Positions 26,128 to 34,009 of a DNA stretch of 43,864 nt are shown here, piece after piece. This stretch comes from Verrucomicrobiales bacterium (lineage in GTDB: Bacteria; Verrucomicrobiota; Verrucomicrobiia; Limisphaerales; F1-12-MAGs170). The notes below the pieces were generated by a model, which did no database searches, had not been told where the DNA came from, and worked only from the letters and a program-made list of their open reading frames with translations. Within the stretch, counting starts at the first letter, position 1, and every line of letters starts with the position of its first letter. Where the stretch lies: positions 1-43,864 of the forward strand of contig SXMN01000332.1 in NCBI GenBank assembly GCA_005777315.1, in the 5' to 3' direction. The position numbers and the translations under genes were made by a program.

Positions 26128-28710
26128 GTGAAAGAACCACTCTTGAGATTGTTGGGGCAGAAAACCTATGTCCCATCGAACGTGCCGGAGTTGCTTCATT
26201 TACTTCGGCTGCCGCCCCACCGCCAGCAGGAGTTGCAACACGCACTCCGCGAACTGGAGCACGCAGGCCAGCTCGCGCGCGTAAAAGGCAACCGCTACAT
26301 ACTTCCCAGCGAGGCGGACCTGATTCCTGGACGCATTCGAATGAACCGCCAGGGGAAGGGGTTCCTCACGCCCGACGATTCATCCCTAAAGGAGATTGCT
26401 GTTCCAGAGAGCGCCACGGGGACGGCCATGCACGAGGATCGCGTGCTCGTGCGGCGCGATGTCGTGCTTCGACCACCACGTCCCGGTGAAGAGGTGCAGG
26501 CCACGGGAACCGTTCTGCGTGTGCTCGAACGTCATCGCACCCAAATCGTCGGCACGCTCCAGCGAAGTCCTCGCTTTCTTTATGTCATTCCCGACGACCC
26601 GCGCATCCCTCATGACATTTATGTCCCGGAGCCGCGTGATGTCGGGCGAAAGGCCCTCGTAGGCGACAAGGTTGTTGTCGAGTTGAGAACCTGGGAATCG
26701 CGCCACACGAACCCGGAAGGCGAGGTTGTCGAAGTGCTGGGCGCTCCTGACGAAGAAGGCGTGGACATGCTCTCGGTGCTGTGCCAGTACAATCTCCCGC
26801 TCCACTTTCCCAGGAAGGTCCTCGACGAAGCCCGAGCGGTCGGTAGCGAGGTGCAGGTTGGAGAGCTCACAGGGCGCGAGGATTGTCGCCGACATCTGGT
26901 CGTGACGATTGATCCGGACGACGCAAAGGACTTTGACGACGCCATCTGCCTGGAACGGGTTTCCGATGAGCACTGGAAACTCTGGGTTCACATTGCCGAC
27001 GTTTCGCACTACGTGAAACCAGGAACCGCGCTTGATGACGAGGCTCGCCGCCGGGGTAACTCGACCTACCTGGTGGACCGCGTGATTCCGATGCTGCCCG
27101 AGGCTTTGAGCAATGAACTCTGTTCGCTCAAACCGAATGTGGATCGCCTGACGAAGTGCATGGAATTCCTCGTCTCGAAGGATGGCCATGTCTTGAAGAC
27201 CCGGTCTTACGCGGCGGTGATTCACTCACAGCGTCGATTCACCTACCGCGAGGCATTCGACGTTCTGCAGCGCCCGCCTTCGACTCCGATCGAACAAATG
27301 CTGCATCACGCGAACGACCTGGCGCAACGCATCCGGCGACTGCGGTTCAAGGCAGGCGCTCTGGAACTGGATTTCCCGGAAATGAAGATCCGCCTTGATG
27401 AAAAGGGCCGCGTGGAGCGGATTGAAAAAGTGGAGAACGACGTCTCCCATCAATTGATAGAGGAGTTCATGCTGCTGGCGAATGAAGCGGTTGCCGCGCG
27501 CCTGCTTCAACTGAACCGGCCGGCCGTTCACCGGGTGCACGAAGAACCGGACGCCCGCCGCCTTCAGGAATATCGAGAAGAAGTGCTCAGTCATCATGTT
27601 GCGTGCGGGAACCTGAGTCATCGCCCGGAAGTGCAGAAGCTCCTTCATCGACTGGGCACATTGGCCATCGGGGCCGCGCTCAAGATCGGTTTCCTCAAGT
27701 CACTGCGGCGCGCACGTTATGCCGTGGAATCGCTCGGCCACTTCGGACTGGCGAAGAAACACTACGCCCACTTCACCTCGCCCAGCCGCCGTGACGCTGA
27801 TCTGGTGGTGCATCGTGCGCTGTTCGAGAGCGGGCACGGCGCGAAGCATTCGCTCAAGGAAACGGCGGACCACATTTCCAACACCGAACGCAATTCAGCG
27901 GATGCCGAGCGCGACAGCAAGGACGTGAAGCTCTACGCGTTTCTGAATGCCCAGCTCAAATCAGCGCGTCCGCAGTGCTATCCCGCGCTGGTGACAGATC
28001 TGCGGAACTTTGGGTTTTTCGTCGATGTGACTGGTCTCGCAATGAGCGGACTCGTTCCGTTCTCGGAGCTGAAGGACGACTTCTACGCCTTTGACCCCGC
28101 CCGGCTCCAGGTGGTCGGACGCCGCACCCGCCGCGTCATCAAACTGGGAGATCGCGTCGAGGTGCAGGTGGCCCGCGTGGATCGCTTCAAGAAGCAGGTG
28201 GATTTCCGTCTGGCGCAAAGCCAGCCGACCCAGGCCCCTCGTCATGCCCGGCCCGTTCTGCCAGCTCAGAACCGTCAGGACCGCATTTCACGACCGAGCG
28301 ACCGGTCGGGTTCGGCCAGGCATGATCGCGATAAGTCTCAACGGCGTTCTGCCCATCCCAGTCGGCTCGCTTCGGACCGTACCTTCCGGCCATCCCACTC
28401 TGGTCGCCCCGCATTACCGAGTACAAATCGGAGTGATTTCAGAAGCAAACCTGACCGCTCTGGTCAGCAGAGTCAGGGCCGTCATCAGGATTCCGCCCGG
28501 ACCCGGCGGTCCAATCTACAACAACAACAACATCGTGGACCCAACAATGTGGCATCGCGACCGGCAAGGTCAGGGCAACCGCAACGTCAAGGACGGAAGC
28601 ATCAGGGTCAGCTCAATCGCTCCGGGGCTCTTCCGGCGGGCCGAGGTAATCGCCCTCGCCACCACCGTAACGCCGGTCCCGCAGCGGGGAAAAATGCAGG
28701 GTCGAGGTAG
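26128..28710 (+). CDS. rnr: Ribonuclease R (RNase II/R family)
   Basis: The 860-residue protein is a processive 3'-5' exoribonuclease. I use the GTG at 26128, which gives the N-terminal winged-helix region (PSNVPELLHLLRLPPHRQQ), then two cold-shock OB domains (about 70-220), the catalytic RNB domain (about 250-590) and an S1 domain (about 625-700). The catalytic acids are in TIDPDDAKDFDDAICLE. The later conserved block reads HFTSPSRRDADLVVHR where most relatives have RRYPDL. After the S1 domain comes a tail of about 160 residues rich in Arg, Gln, Ser and His, much longer than the Lys-rich tail of E. coli RNase R and probably disordered and RNA-binding. No helper gene lies alongside. Confidence 0.95.
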   Translation: MKEPLLRLLGQKTYVPSNVPELLHLLRLPPHRQQELQHALRELEHAGQLARVKGNRYILPSEADLIPGRIRMNRQGKGFLTPDDSSLKEIAVPESATGTAMHEDRVLVRRDVVLRPPRPGEEVQATGTVLRVLERHRTQIVGTLQRSPRFLYVIPDDPRIPHDIYVPEPRDVGRKALVGDKVVVELRTWESRHTNPEGEVVEVLGAPDEEGVDMLSVLCQYNLPLHFPRKVLDEARAVGSEVQVGELTGREDCRRHLVVTIDPDDAKDFDDAICLERVSDEHWKLWVHIADVSHYVKPGTALDDEARRRGNSTYLVDRVIPMLPEALSNELCSLKPNVDRLTKCMEFLVSKDGHVLKTRSYAAVIHSQRRFTYREAFDVLQRPPSTPIEQMLHHANDLAQRIRRLRFKAGALELDFPEMKIRLDEKGRVERIEKVENDVSHQLIEEFMLLANEAVAARLLQLNRPAVHRVHEEPDARRLQEYREEVLSHHVACGNLSHRPEVQKLLHRLGTLAIGAALKIGFLKSLRRARYAVESLGHFGLAKKHYAHFTSPSRRDADLVVHRALFESGHGAKHSLKETADHISNTERNSADAERDSKDVKLYAFLNAQLKSARPQCYPALVTDLRNFGFFVDVTGLAMSGLVPFSELKDDFYAFDPARLQVVGRRTRRVIKLGDRVEVQVARVDRFKKQVDFRLAQSQPTQAPRHARPVLPAQNRQDRISRPSDRSGSARHDRDKSQRRSAHPSRLASDRTFRPSHSGRPALPSTNRSDFRSKPDRSGQQSQGRHQDSARTRRSNLQQQQHRGPNNVASRPARSGQPQRQGRKHQGQLNRSGALPAGRGNRPRHHRNAGPAAGKNAGSR

Positions 28711-28803
28711 CACGGGATCGGAATGACGTTGAGGGAAACCTTCGGAATCTTGACTCTTGAATCCATTCCTCATCCTATGACGCACATAATTTCCAATCTA
28801 CTT

Positions 28804-29913
28804 ATGAATCTGCGTCATAGCGCGATCCTTGGAATTCTCCTCATTGCCTGCTTGGTGGCAAAAGGGCAGGATCAAAAACCACCGGTACGGATCGCGATCG
28901 TGGGTCTCAGTCATGATCATGCCAATGGTTTCATCCCTCAGTTGCGCGGGAGGGCGGAGGTGGAATTGGTCGGTGTGGTCGAGACCAACCGCGCTTTGAT
29001 CGAGACGTACACACGACGTTTCAATCTCAGTTCCAATTTGTTCCATGCGAGCCTCGACGACTTGTTCGCGCGGACGAAGGTGCAGGCGGTCGCCGCGTTC
29101 ACCAGTACGTTCGAGCACCTTGCGGTGGTGGAACGCTGCGCGAAAGAAAACGTCGATGTGATGATGGAAAAGCCGCTCGCGGTGAACATAAAACATGCCC
29201 GGGCCATCGAGGCTGCGGCCAGACGAGGAAACATCCAGGTCTTCGTCAATTACGAGACGACGTGGTATCCGGGCAATCACGCCGCTTATGAAATGGTTCA
29301 CGACCGGAAGGCGGTTGGAGAGATTCGCAAGATCGTGGTGAATGACGGGCATCGGGGGCCGAAAGAGATAGGTTGTTCGGAACACTTCCTCGCATGGCTC
29401 ACAGATCCCATCCTGAACGGTGGCGGCGCGTTGAATGATTTTGGCTGTTACGGCGCGAATCTGGCGACGTGGCTGATGGATGGGCAGCGCCCTTTGTCCG
29501 TTCAGGCCGTGACTCAACGAATCAAGCCGGATGTCTATCCCAAGGTGGAGGACGAAGCGACGATTGTGGTCACTTACCCAAAGGCCCAGGCCATTTTCCA
29601 GGCGTCGTGGAACTGGGCCATCGACCGGAAGGACATGGAAATCTACGGACGCACCGGGCAGGTGTTTGTGCCGCGCTCGAACCTGGTACGTGCGCGCCTG
29701 ACAAGGGAGAGCAAGGAGATCGAACTCACGCCGCCGCCGCTGACCGGCCCGAACAAGGACGCCGTTTCGTATCTTGTCGCCGTGGCGCGAAAGGAAATCG
29801 TCCCGACGGGACTGCCGTCGTTGTCCGTCAATATGACCGTGGTGGAAATTTTGGATGCCGCGCACAAATCCGCGCGGACGGGGAAGAGGGTTGATTTGAA
29901 TTCGAAGTACTGA
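28804..29913 (+). CDS. Secreted Gfo/Idh/MocA-family oxidoreductase
   Basis: About 369 residues from ATG 28804, chosen because it gives a compact signal peptide (SAILGILLIACLVAKG); an ATG at 28777 and a longer frame from 28723 are possible. The N-terminal Rossmann domain (VRIAIVGLSHDHANGF) binds NAD(P), and the conserved EKP block is present as MMEKPLAVN near residue 120. The C-terminal dimerising domain contains GGGALNDFGCYGANLATWL, which places the usual Asp and a Tyr/Cys where others have His. Such exported oxidoreductases are common in PVC bacteria and are linked to sugar or glycan turnover; substrate unknown. The gene ends at a strong hairpin that overlaps its stop codon. Confidence 0.87.
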   Translation: MNLRHSAILGILLIACLVAKGQDQKPPVRIAIVGLSHDHANGFIPQLRGRAEVELVGVVETNRALIETYTRRFNLSSNLFHASLDDLFARTKVQAVAAFTSTFEHLAVVERCAKENVDVMMEKPLAVNIKHARAIEAAARRGNIQVFVNYETTWYPGNHAAYEMVHDRKAVGEIRKIVVNDGHRGPKEIGCSEHFLAWLTDPILNGGGALNDFGCYGANLATWLMDGQRPLSVQAVTQRIKPDVYPKVEDEATIVVTYPKAQAIFQASWNWAIDRKDMEIYGRTGQVFVPRSNLVRARLTRESKEIELTPPPLTGPNKDAVSYLVAVARKEIVPTGLPSLSVNMTVVEILDAAHKSARTGKRVDLNSKY

Positions 29914-29945
29914 GGAGACCGTAGGCTATCCCACGGTCTCCTCAG
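29910..29945. terminator. Strong hairpin at the end of the Gfo/Idh gene
   Basis: Perfect 13-base arms (CTGAGGAGACCGT at 29910-29922, complement at 29933-29945) flank a 10-base loop; the first arm includes the stop codon TGA. There is no clear T tract, so termination may need Rho or work in both directions towards the convergent gene at 30091. Confidence 0.65.
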
Positions 29946-30090
29946 TAACTAAATCTTGGTCATGCGCCCTCCGAAGTCCTCGAGCAAGGGCGTCAACGTG
30001 GTGGTTGGAGCAGTGGTCAGGTGGAAGGAACCTATGAAAGCATTTTGCCTCGTTGGCATCTGCGCAGAGTGATTCAGAAGCGGCATGAAG

Positions 30091-31467
30091 CTATTTTCCC
30101 GTCAATCGGGATCTGGCCTTTTGCAGTGCCTCGGCGGCGGCAGGCTGGGTGTTCGCCGCGAGTAATTGATCGATCAATGCCAGACGCTGTGCGCGGTCTG
30201 TCTCGGGAATGTTAGCCGACAGCGGATTGCTATAAAAGTTTTCGTTCCCGGAATTGATGTGATACGTCTTTGTTCCCGGAGTTTTCAGCAACATTGACAT
30301 GTCCACACCCGGATCACGTACGAACTGATACTGATCCCCTGAGAGAGCTTCAGCAATGCGTGCCCAGCCTCGATCCGGAATTTGATTGGCCTTCGCCTGT
30401 TCCACCAGTGCCGCACCCGCCTCCGGATACTGCGAAGCTATTTGCGCCAGCATCTGAGAGGCGAAGACGTTCTTGACCGTGCCGCCTGCGGTCACCTGCT
30501 GAGCCTGCTGGATCAAAGTGGGTATCCCTTGGCCCTCCGGCATATTTGCCAGCGCGAGCAAACCGTAGTGCTGATACTGCGGAATTGCCTGCTGCAAATC
30601 CCCCACCGCGTTCGCATCACCATAGGTTTGCAACACTTGAAACAAGGGCGCCACATCGGTTCCCGTCTTGCCCTTCACCACTTCCGCCAGAGTTTCACGC
30701 GCCGCATTCACAGCTTCATCGCGGTACTGGCCCGGTGCCATGCTCTCCAGATGCCGCGCCAGAGCCGCCACCTCGCCGGGGTCGCCAGTCGTGCGCAAGG
30801 TGCCGGAAAGGGCCGCTTGCGCCTCGGGCCCGCCAATCTGCCGCAATGCGTCAAACATCCCTGCTCGCAAAGAACCGTAACCCACCGGGCTCCCGGTTTT
30901 CATTTCATCCAGACTCAAATCCTTGTTCTGCCCGAGGAATTGGTGGATGGCCGGGACTGATCCCGCGCCCTCCGCAATCAATTGTTGCAAATCCTGCTTT
31001 ACCGCCGCCGCCTGCTCGGGCGTGAGTGGTTTGCCTGCGTCCAATGCCCCGAGACGCGCGACTGCCTGCTGGGCCGCCGCCGTTGCCACTCCGAGAAACC
31101 CGGCGCCATCGGATGCGGTCGCGGCTGTCTGAGACTGATCCGGAATGATCAGCGGTCTTCTGCTGGATACGGACGTGCGTTGAATCTGGTGCGCCGTCGC
31201 TGCTTGTTCCGCCGCACTCGCGCGTGCCTCTTCGAGTTCATCCATGGGAACTTGCTCCTCCGTTATCAAAGGAGCGGGAGCGGGAGCGGGACGAAAACGC
31301 ATCCATGCCGCAAGCCCGATAAGAACGACAGCCCCGACCACCACCAGGATTGTCACCGAACTGAGCGCCGAGCTTCCGTGAACCAAACCTGAAAGGTGCT
31401 TTCGCCCGAGCCCGGATCCGGAAGTTTCCCTAGTGTTGCCCGAATGTTTGGAACTTTTGTCAGTCAT
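30091..31467 (-). CDS. Membrane-anchored HEAT/ARM-like repeat protein
   Basis: About 458 residues from ATG 31467. Residues 1-35 are polar and cytoplasmic, followed by one membrane anchor (SVTILVVVGAVVLIGLAAW) and a proline/alanine spacer (RPAPAPAPLI). The rest is alanine- and glutamine-rich helices in repeated pairs (GGPEAQAALSGTLRTTGDPGEVAALARHL, here spanning several units), a pattern of HEAT-like scaffolds. No catalytic motif is seen. It is convergent with the Gfo/Idh gene. A role as a periplasmic scaffold is inferred only from topology. Confidence 0.75.
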   Translation of the reverse strand: MTDKSSKHSGNTRETSGSGLGRKHLSGLVHGSSALSSVTILVVVGAVVLIGLAAWMRFRPAPAPAPLITEEQVPMDELEEARASAAEQAATAHQIQRTSVSSRRPLIIPDQSQTAATASDGAGFLGVATAAAQQAVARLGALDAGKPLTPEQAAAVKQDLQQLIAEGAGSVPAIHQFLGQNKDLSLDEMKTGSPVGYGSLRAGMFDALRQIGGPEAQAALSGTLRTTGDPGEVAALARHLESMAPGQYRDEAVNAARETLAEVVKGKTGTDVAPLFQVLQTYGDANAVGDLQQAIPQYQHYGLLALANMPEGQGIPTLIQQAQQVTAGGTVKNVFASQMLAQIASQYPEAGAALVEQAKANQIPDRGWARIAEALSGDQYQFVRDPGVDMSMLLKTPGTKTYHINSGNENFYSNPLSANIPETDRAQRLALIDQLLAANTQPAAAEALQKARSRLTGK

Positions 31468-32153
31468 TTTCAATCTGTGCCTTTGCTACGCCGTAAACTG
31501 GTTCAAATCTCCCTTGCTTCAATCCAGCCCTGTTGGAGGGATTCCGCTTGGGTCGAACCCTAGCCGACATGCTTAACCCAAACAAGTCAGAGTTCCCGTA
31601 GTGTCCTAATCTTAATCTTCCTCCCGCTCTTAATCCGGATATTTCACAAACTTACGTTGCGAGACGCCGCGAGAGCCCGTCTGGCAGGGCGGGCGAAGCG
31701 GTTCGGAGTCGAGCTGTATGGGAACATACTGTCCGTCGAGGAACGCGAGGCCAACGCAGCCAAGGCGATGCGCGTTTCACTCGCCATAGTTTCAGGCGGT
31801 GGTTTTTACGACTTCCGGTCCGTACTCGACGGAGAAGTCGTAATTCAGGACTGGGCTAATGAGGCTGCACGAGGGGAGTGAACGTTACCGATGACCCTTG
31901 GCTCGTCCGCCGATAATTTTGCTTTGCACAAAATTCGACGCAAAACTGCGTCTCACTCGTCCCGAACACATGGTCCAGCCTGAAAGGTTGCCGCTCCTCT
32001 GCGAAACCGTGGCAGGTATCCACCCATGCTGTTTCTTGTGTCGAGGTCCAGTTCATTTCCGCGAGTTCCAGACAGTCTCAGAACCGGAACCGGGCTCAAA
32101 AGTCATTTTCATGGAACCAGTCTGTTCGAAGCTCTCGAAAGATTCGACAATGC
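31468..32153. other. Long intergenic region, HEAT-like gene / RRM gene
   Basis: Almost 690 bases without a confident gene. It holds a pyrimidine-rich stretch with repeated CTTAAT units (31607-31637) and a possible decayed coding fragment at 31657-31881, listed separately. Bases 31882-32150 show no feature I can support. Confidence 0.4.
31657..31881 (+). pseudogene. Possible decayed coding fragment
   Basis: A 74-codon open frame starting at a TTG reads like real protein near its end (YGNILSVEEREANAAKAMRV, LAIVSGGGFYDFRSVLDGEV, then VIQDWANEAARGE and a TGA). The frame remains open upstream of the TTG for a few codons and no ribosome binding site is seen, so this may be the 3' remnant of a lost gene. 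I do not recognise a family. It may also be chance. Confidence 0.3.
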
Positions 32154-32185
32154 AAAAAAACGAGGCCCGGCGGAACCGGGCCTCG
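32154..32185 (-). terminator. Rho-independent terminator of the RRM gene
   Basis: In the minus direction a perfect 10-base GC-rich stem (32185-32176 with 32170-32161) and a 5-base loop are followed by seven T residues (32160-32154). It starts 15 bases after the stop of the RRM gene. This is the clearest intrinsic terminator in the window. Confidence 0.92.
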
Positions 32186-32200
32186 ATGCGTAAAAAAATC

Positions 32201-32530
32201 TTAGTAACGACCACGACCGCCACCGCCGCCACCACCGTATTCACGACGACCGCCACCGCCACCGCCACCAGACGGACGTTCTTCACGGGGCTTGGCCACA
32301 TTGACTGTGAGGGCGCGTCCATCGATCTCCTTGCCATTCATCGCGGCAATGGCCTTCTGGGCTTCCTCAGCTGAACTCATGGTCACGAAGCCGAAGCCGC
32401 GCGGACGGCTCGTCATGCGATCCACCATCAGGTTGGTTTCCGTGACCGTGCCATGCGCGGCAAACGCGTCTTGCAGGTCGTTTTCGGTGGTATTGAAGGA
32501 AAGATTTCCAACAAACAATTTATTGCTCAT
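32201..32530 (-). CDS. Glycine-rich RNA-binding protein with one RRM
   Basis: The 109-residue protein has a single RNA recognition motif: RNP2 is KLFVGNLSF at residues 4-12 and RNP1 is RGFGFVTM near 45. The C-terminal 30 residues are glycine- and arginine-rich ([17 protein letters not shown]). It matches the small RRM proteins of cyanobacteria and many proteobacteria and PVC bacteria, often raised by cold or stress, where they may act as RNA chaperones. It is a single-gene unit with its own terminator. The upstream gap carries a 13-base palindrome at 32604-32616. Confidence 0.93.
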   Translation of the reverse strand: MSNKLFVGNLSFNTTENDLQDAFAAHGTVTETNLMVDRMTSRPRGFGFVTMSSAEEAQKAIAAMNGKEIDGRALTVNVAKPREERPSGGGGGGGRREYGGGGGGGRGRY

Positions 32531-32866
32531 GTGATGTTTTACTGTCCGACAAACCGGTGCTTTTCCACAGACTGTTCCCGAACATCGGGTCTAAAATCAT
32601 CACTGAACTGAGTTCACCTGAGGATTCACCAAGCCTTGAAAGAGACTAGCTATCTAACAGACATGCCGAGACTCACAGGTTATGCGGTAATAGCCACAAC
32701 TATCTGCAACAATTTTTTGACGTTATCAACCGTTCACTGTCCTGGAGATCCAAATCAGATTGCAGACCTCATTTACATTGGCTGCGGCTCTGTGCAGGAT
32801 GAACTTCCCTGCGGGGAAACAAATCATGCCGCAGGCAGGTCAACTTGTAGAACATCATTCAAAATC
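32531..32866. other. Divergent intergenic region, RRM gene / small basic protein gene
   Basis: This 336-bp gap should contain the promoters of both genes. A perfect palindrome TGAACT-G-AGTTCA at 32604-32616 could be an operator for the RRM gene. TTGACG at about 32716 resembles a -35 box for the small gene but no good -10 follows. An open frame runs through from 32636 into the small gene, but its first 77 codons do not look like protein. Confidence 0.4.
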
Positions 32867-32992
32867 ATGGGCGACAAATCCCCGAAATCGAATCAGAAGA
32901 AATCCACCCAGAAACAATCCAAAGCCAGTGCCTCGGATCAGAAGAAGAAGCTGGCGGTGACGGCAAAGCAGTCCGCCTCCAAAAAGAACTAG
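32867..32992 (+). CDS. Small basic protein (41 residues)
   Basis: From ATG 32867 the product is 41 residues, almost wholly Lys, Ser, Gln and Ala (start MGDKSPKSNQKKS). Very similar short proteins starting MGDKSPKS recur in planctomycetes and verrucomicrobia by my recollection, which supports a real gene; function is unknown. The composition suggests an unstructured nucleic-acid-binding peptide. A longer frame from 32636 exists but the added part has no protein-like features. Confidence 0.65.
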   Translation: MGDKSPKSNQKKSTQKQSKASASDQKKKLAVTAKQSASKKN

Positions 32993-33063
32993 CCATTGCT
33001 CATTGCTGTCTCTCCCGATGCTAATATCAGGGGAGACAGATCATCACTCCATGCATTTCCGGA

Positions 33064-33813
33064 TCAGGACAGGATATGGAGCAAATGCCGGATCTCGTCC
33101 TCGACCTCGGCGGGATCGGCGACGATATGGGTCACCTCGATCCGGAGGAGTTCCTGGAAACGTTTACGAGCGCGATGCACGCTCACCTTGATCCCAGTGA
33201 GGCTGGCTCCCACGCTGACAGCAATATCATTGTAAGGAAGCGCTCCTGGATCTCCGGTGAGGTGAGGTTTTAATGCCTGATACAATTCCGACAGACCAGC
33301 TTCGGTGAATTCTTGATCGAGCCGTTTCTGGACGCGCTGAAGCAAAGTCCTGCCCCACTGTCGTTCGAACATCACTTCCGGTGTGGATGTATCCGCAAGT
33401 TCGGCCTGGAGCATTCGTTCAACTTCCTCGTCATCGAGGGCGATCTTCTGCCATCCACCACCCCGTTTCTGAGTTGTGACATTCCGATGTTCCACACGCA
33501 GGAAATTGTCGATGGATGCCATGAGGAAACAACGGAACCGTCCGCGTGAGCTGTCCGCTTTGCTCAAAAAATCCGATCCGACAAGTCGCGCAAAGAATTC
33601 CTGGGTCAGATCCTGAGCTGCCTCCCGCGCCTGACCTCGTTTGCGGATGAATGCATATACTGGCCGCCAGTAAATCTTGCAAAGATCCTCCAATGCTTGG
33701 GTCCAATCGGCGGAAGTATTATTACCAGCCTCGGTCACCATCCCCCAATTGGTGGTGCGGAACTGCATCGCGTCCGGGGTGGAATCCCACGTATGGCGAG
33801 GAGAGGATGACAT
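33064..33813 (-). CDS. ECF-family RNA polymerase sigma factor (PVC type)
   Basis: The 249-residue protein has the same plan as the sigma factor at 1269-2021: an opening TNWGMVTEAG in place of TRWSLVLEA, region 2 (YWRPVYAFIRKRGQAREAA, DLTQEFFARLVG) and a region 4 helix-turn-helix near 185-220 (LPYNDIAVSVGASLTGIKVSV). It extends past region 4 with an acidic tail. No anti-sigma factor or kinase gene is adjacent. The ATG at 33813 has no clear ribosome binding site. Confidence 0.9.
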   Translation of the reverse strand: MSSSPRHTWDSTPDAMQFRTTNWGMVTEAGNNTSADWTQALEDLCKIYWRPVYAFIRKRGQAREAAQDLTQEFFARLVGSDFLSKADSSRGRFRCFLMASIDNFLRVEHRNVTTQKRGGGWQKIALDDEEVERMLQAELADTSTPEVMFERQWGRTLLQRVQKRLDQEFTEAGLSELYQALKPHLTGDPGALPYNDIAVSVGASLTGIKVSVHRARKRFQELLRIEVTHIVADPAEVEDEIRHLLHILS

Positions 33814-34009
33814 GATAAAGACAGTGGACGGATACTAAATGATCGTGAAGGGATCGCCAATGGAATAAGCAGGAATTGCCGGGGAAGCTTTGTTGAGCAC
33901 CAATTTTATCAGGCCGGTCGGGTGGGGGCAAATCACCTTAGCCAGCACGAACCCTCAACACAGGCATGCCAGCCAATTTGCCATGCCACCTCGCGGTTCA
34001 CCCAAGGTC

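Noticed and set aside
25784..26245. Minus-strand open frame before rnr
   Set aside because: Overlaps the start of rnr and a palindrome; composition is not protein-like.
28798..29865. Minus-strand open frame of 355 codons
   Set aside because: Antisense shadow of the Gfo/Idh gene; very rich in Arg and His without any domain pattern.
32201..32290. CCACCGCC-type repeats, first looked like a microsatellite
   Set aside because: They encode the glycine-rich tail of the RRM protein and are explained by it.
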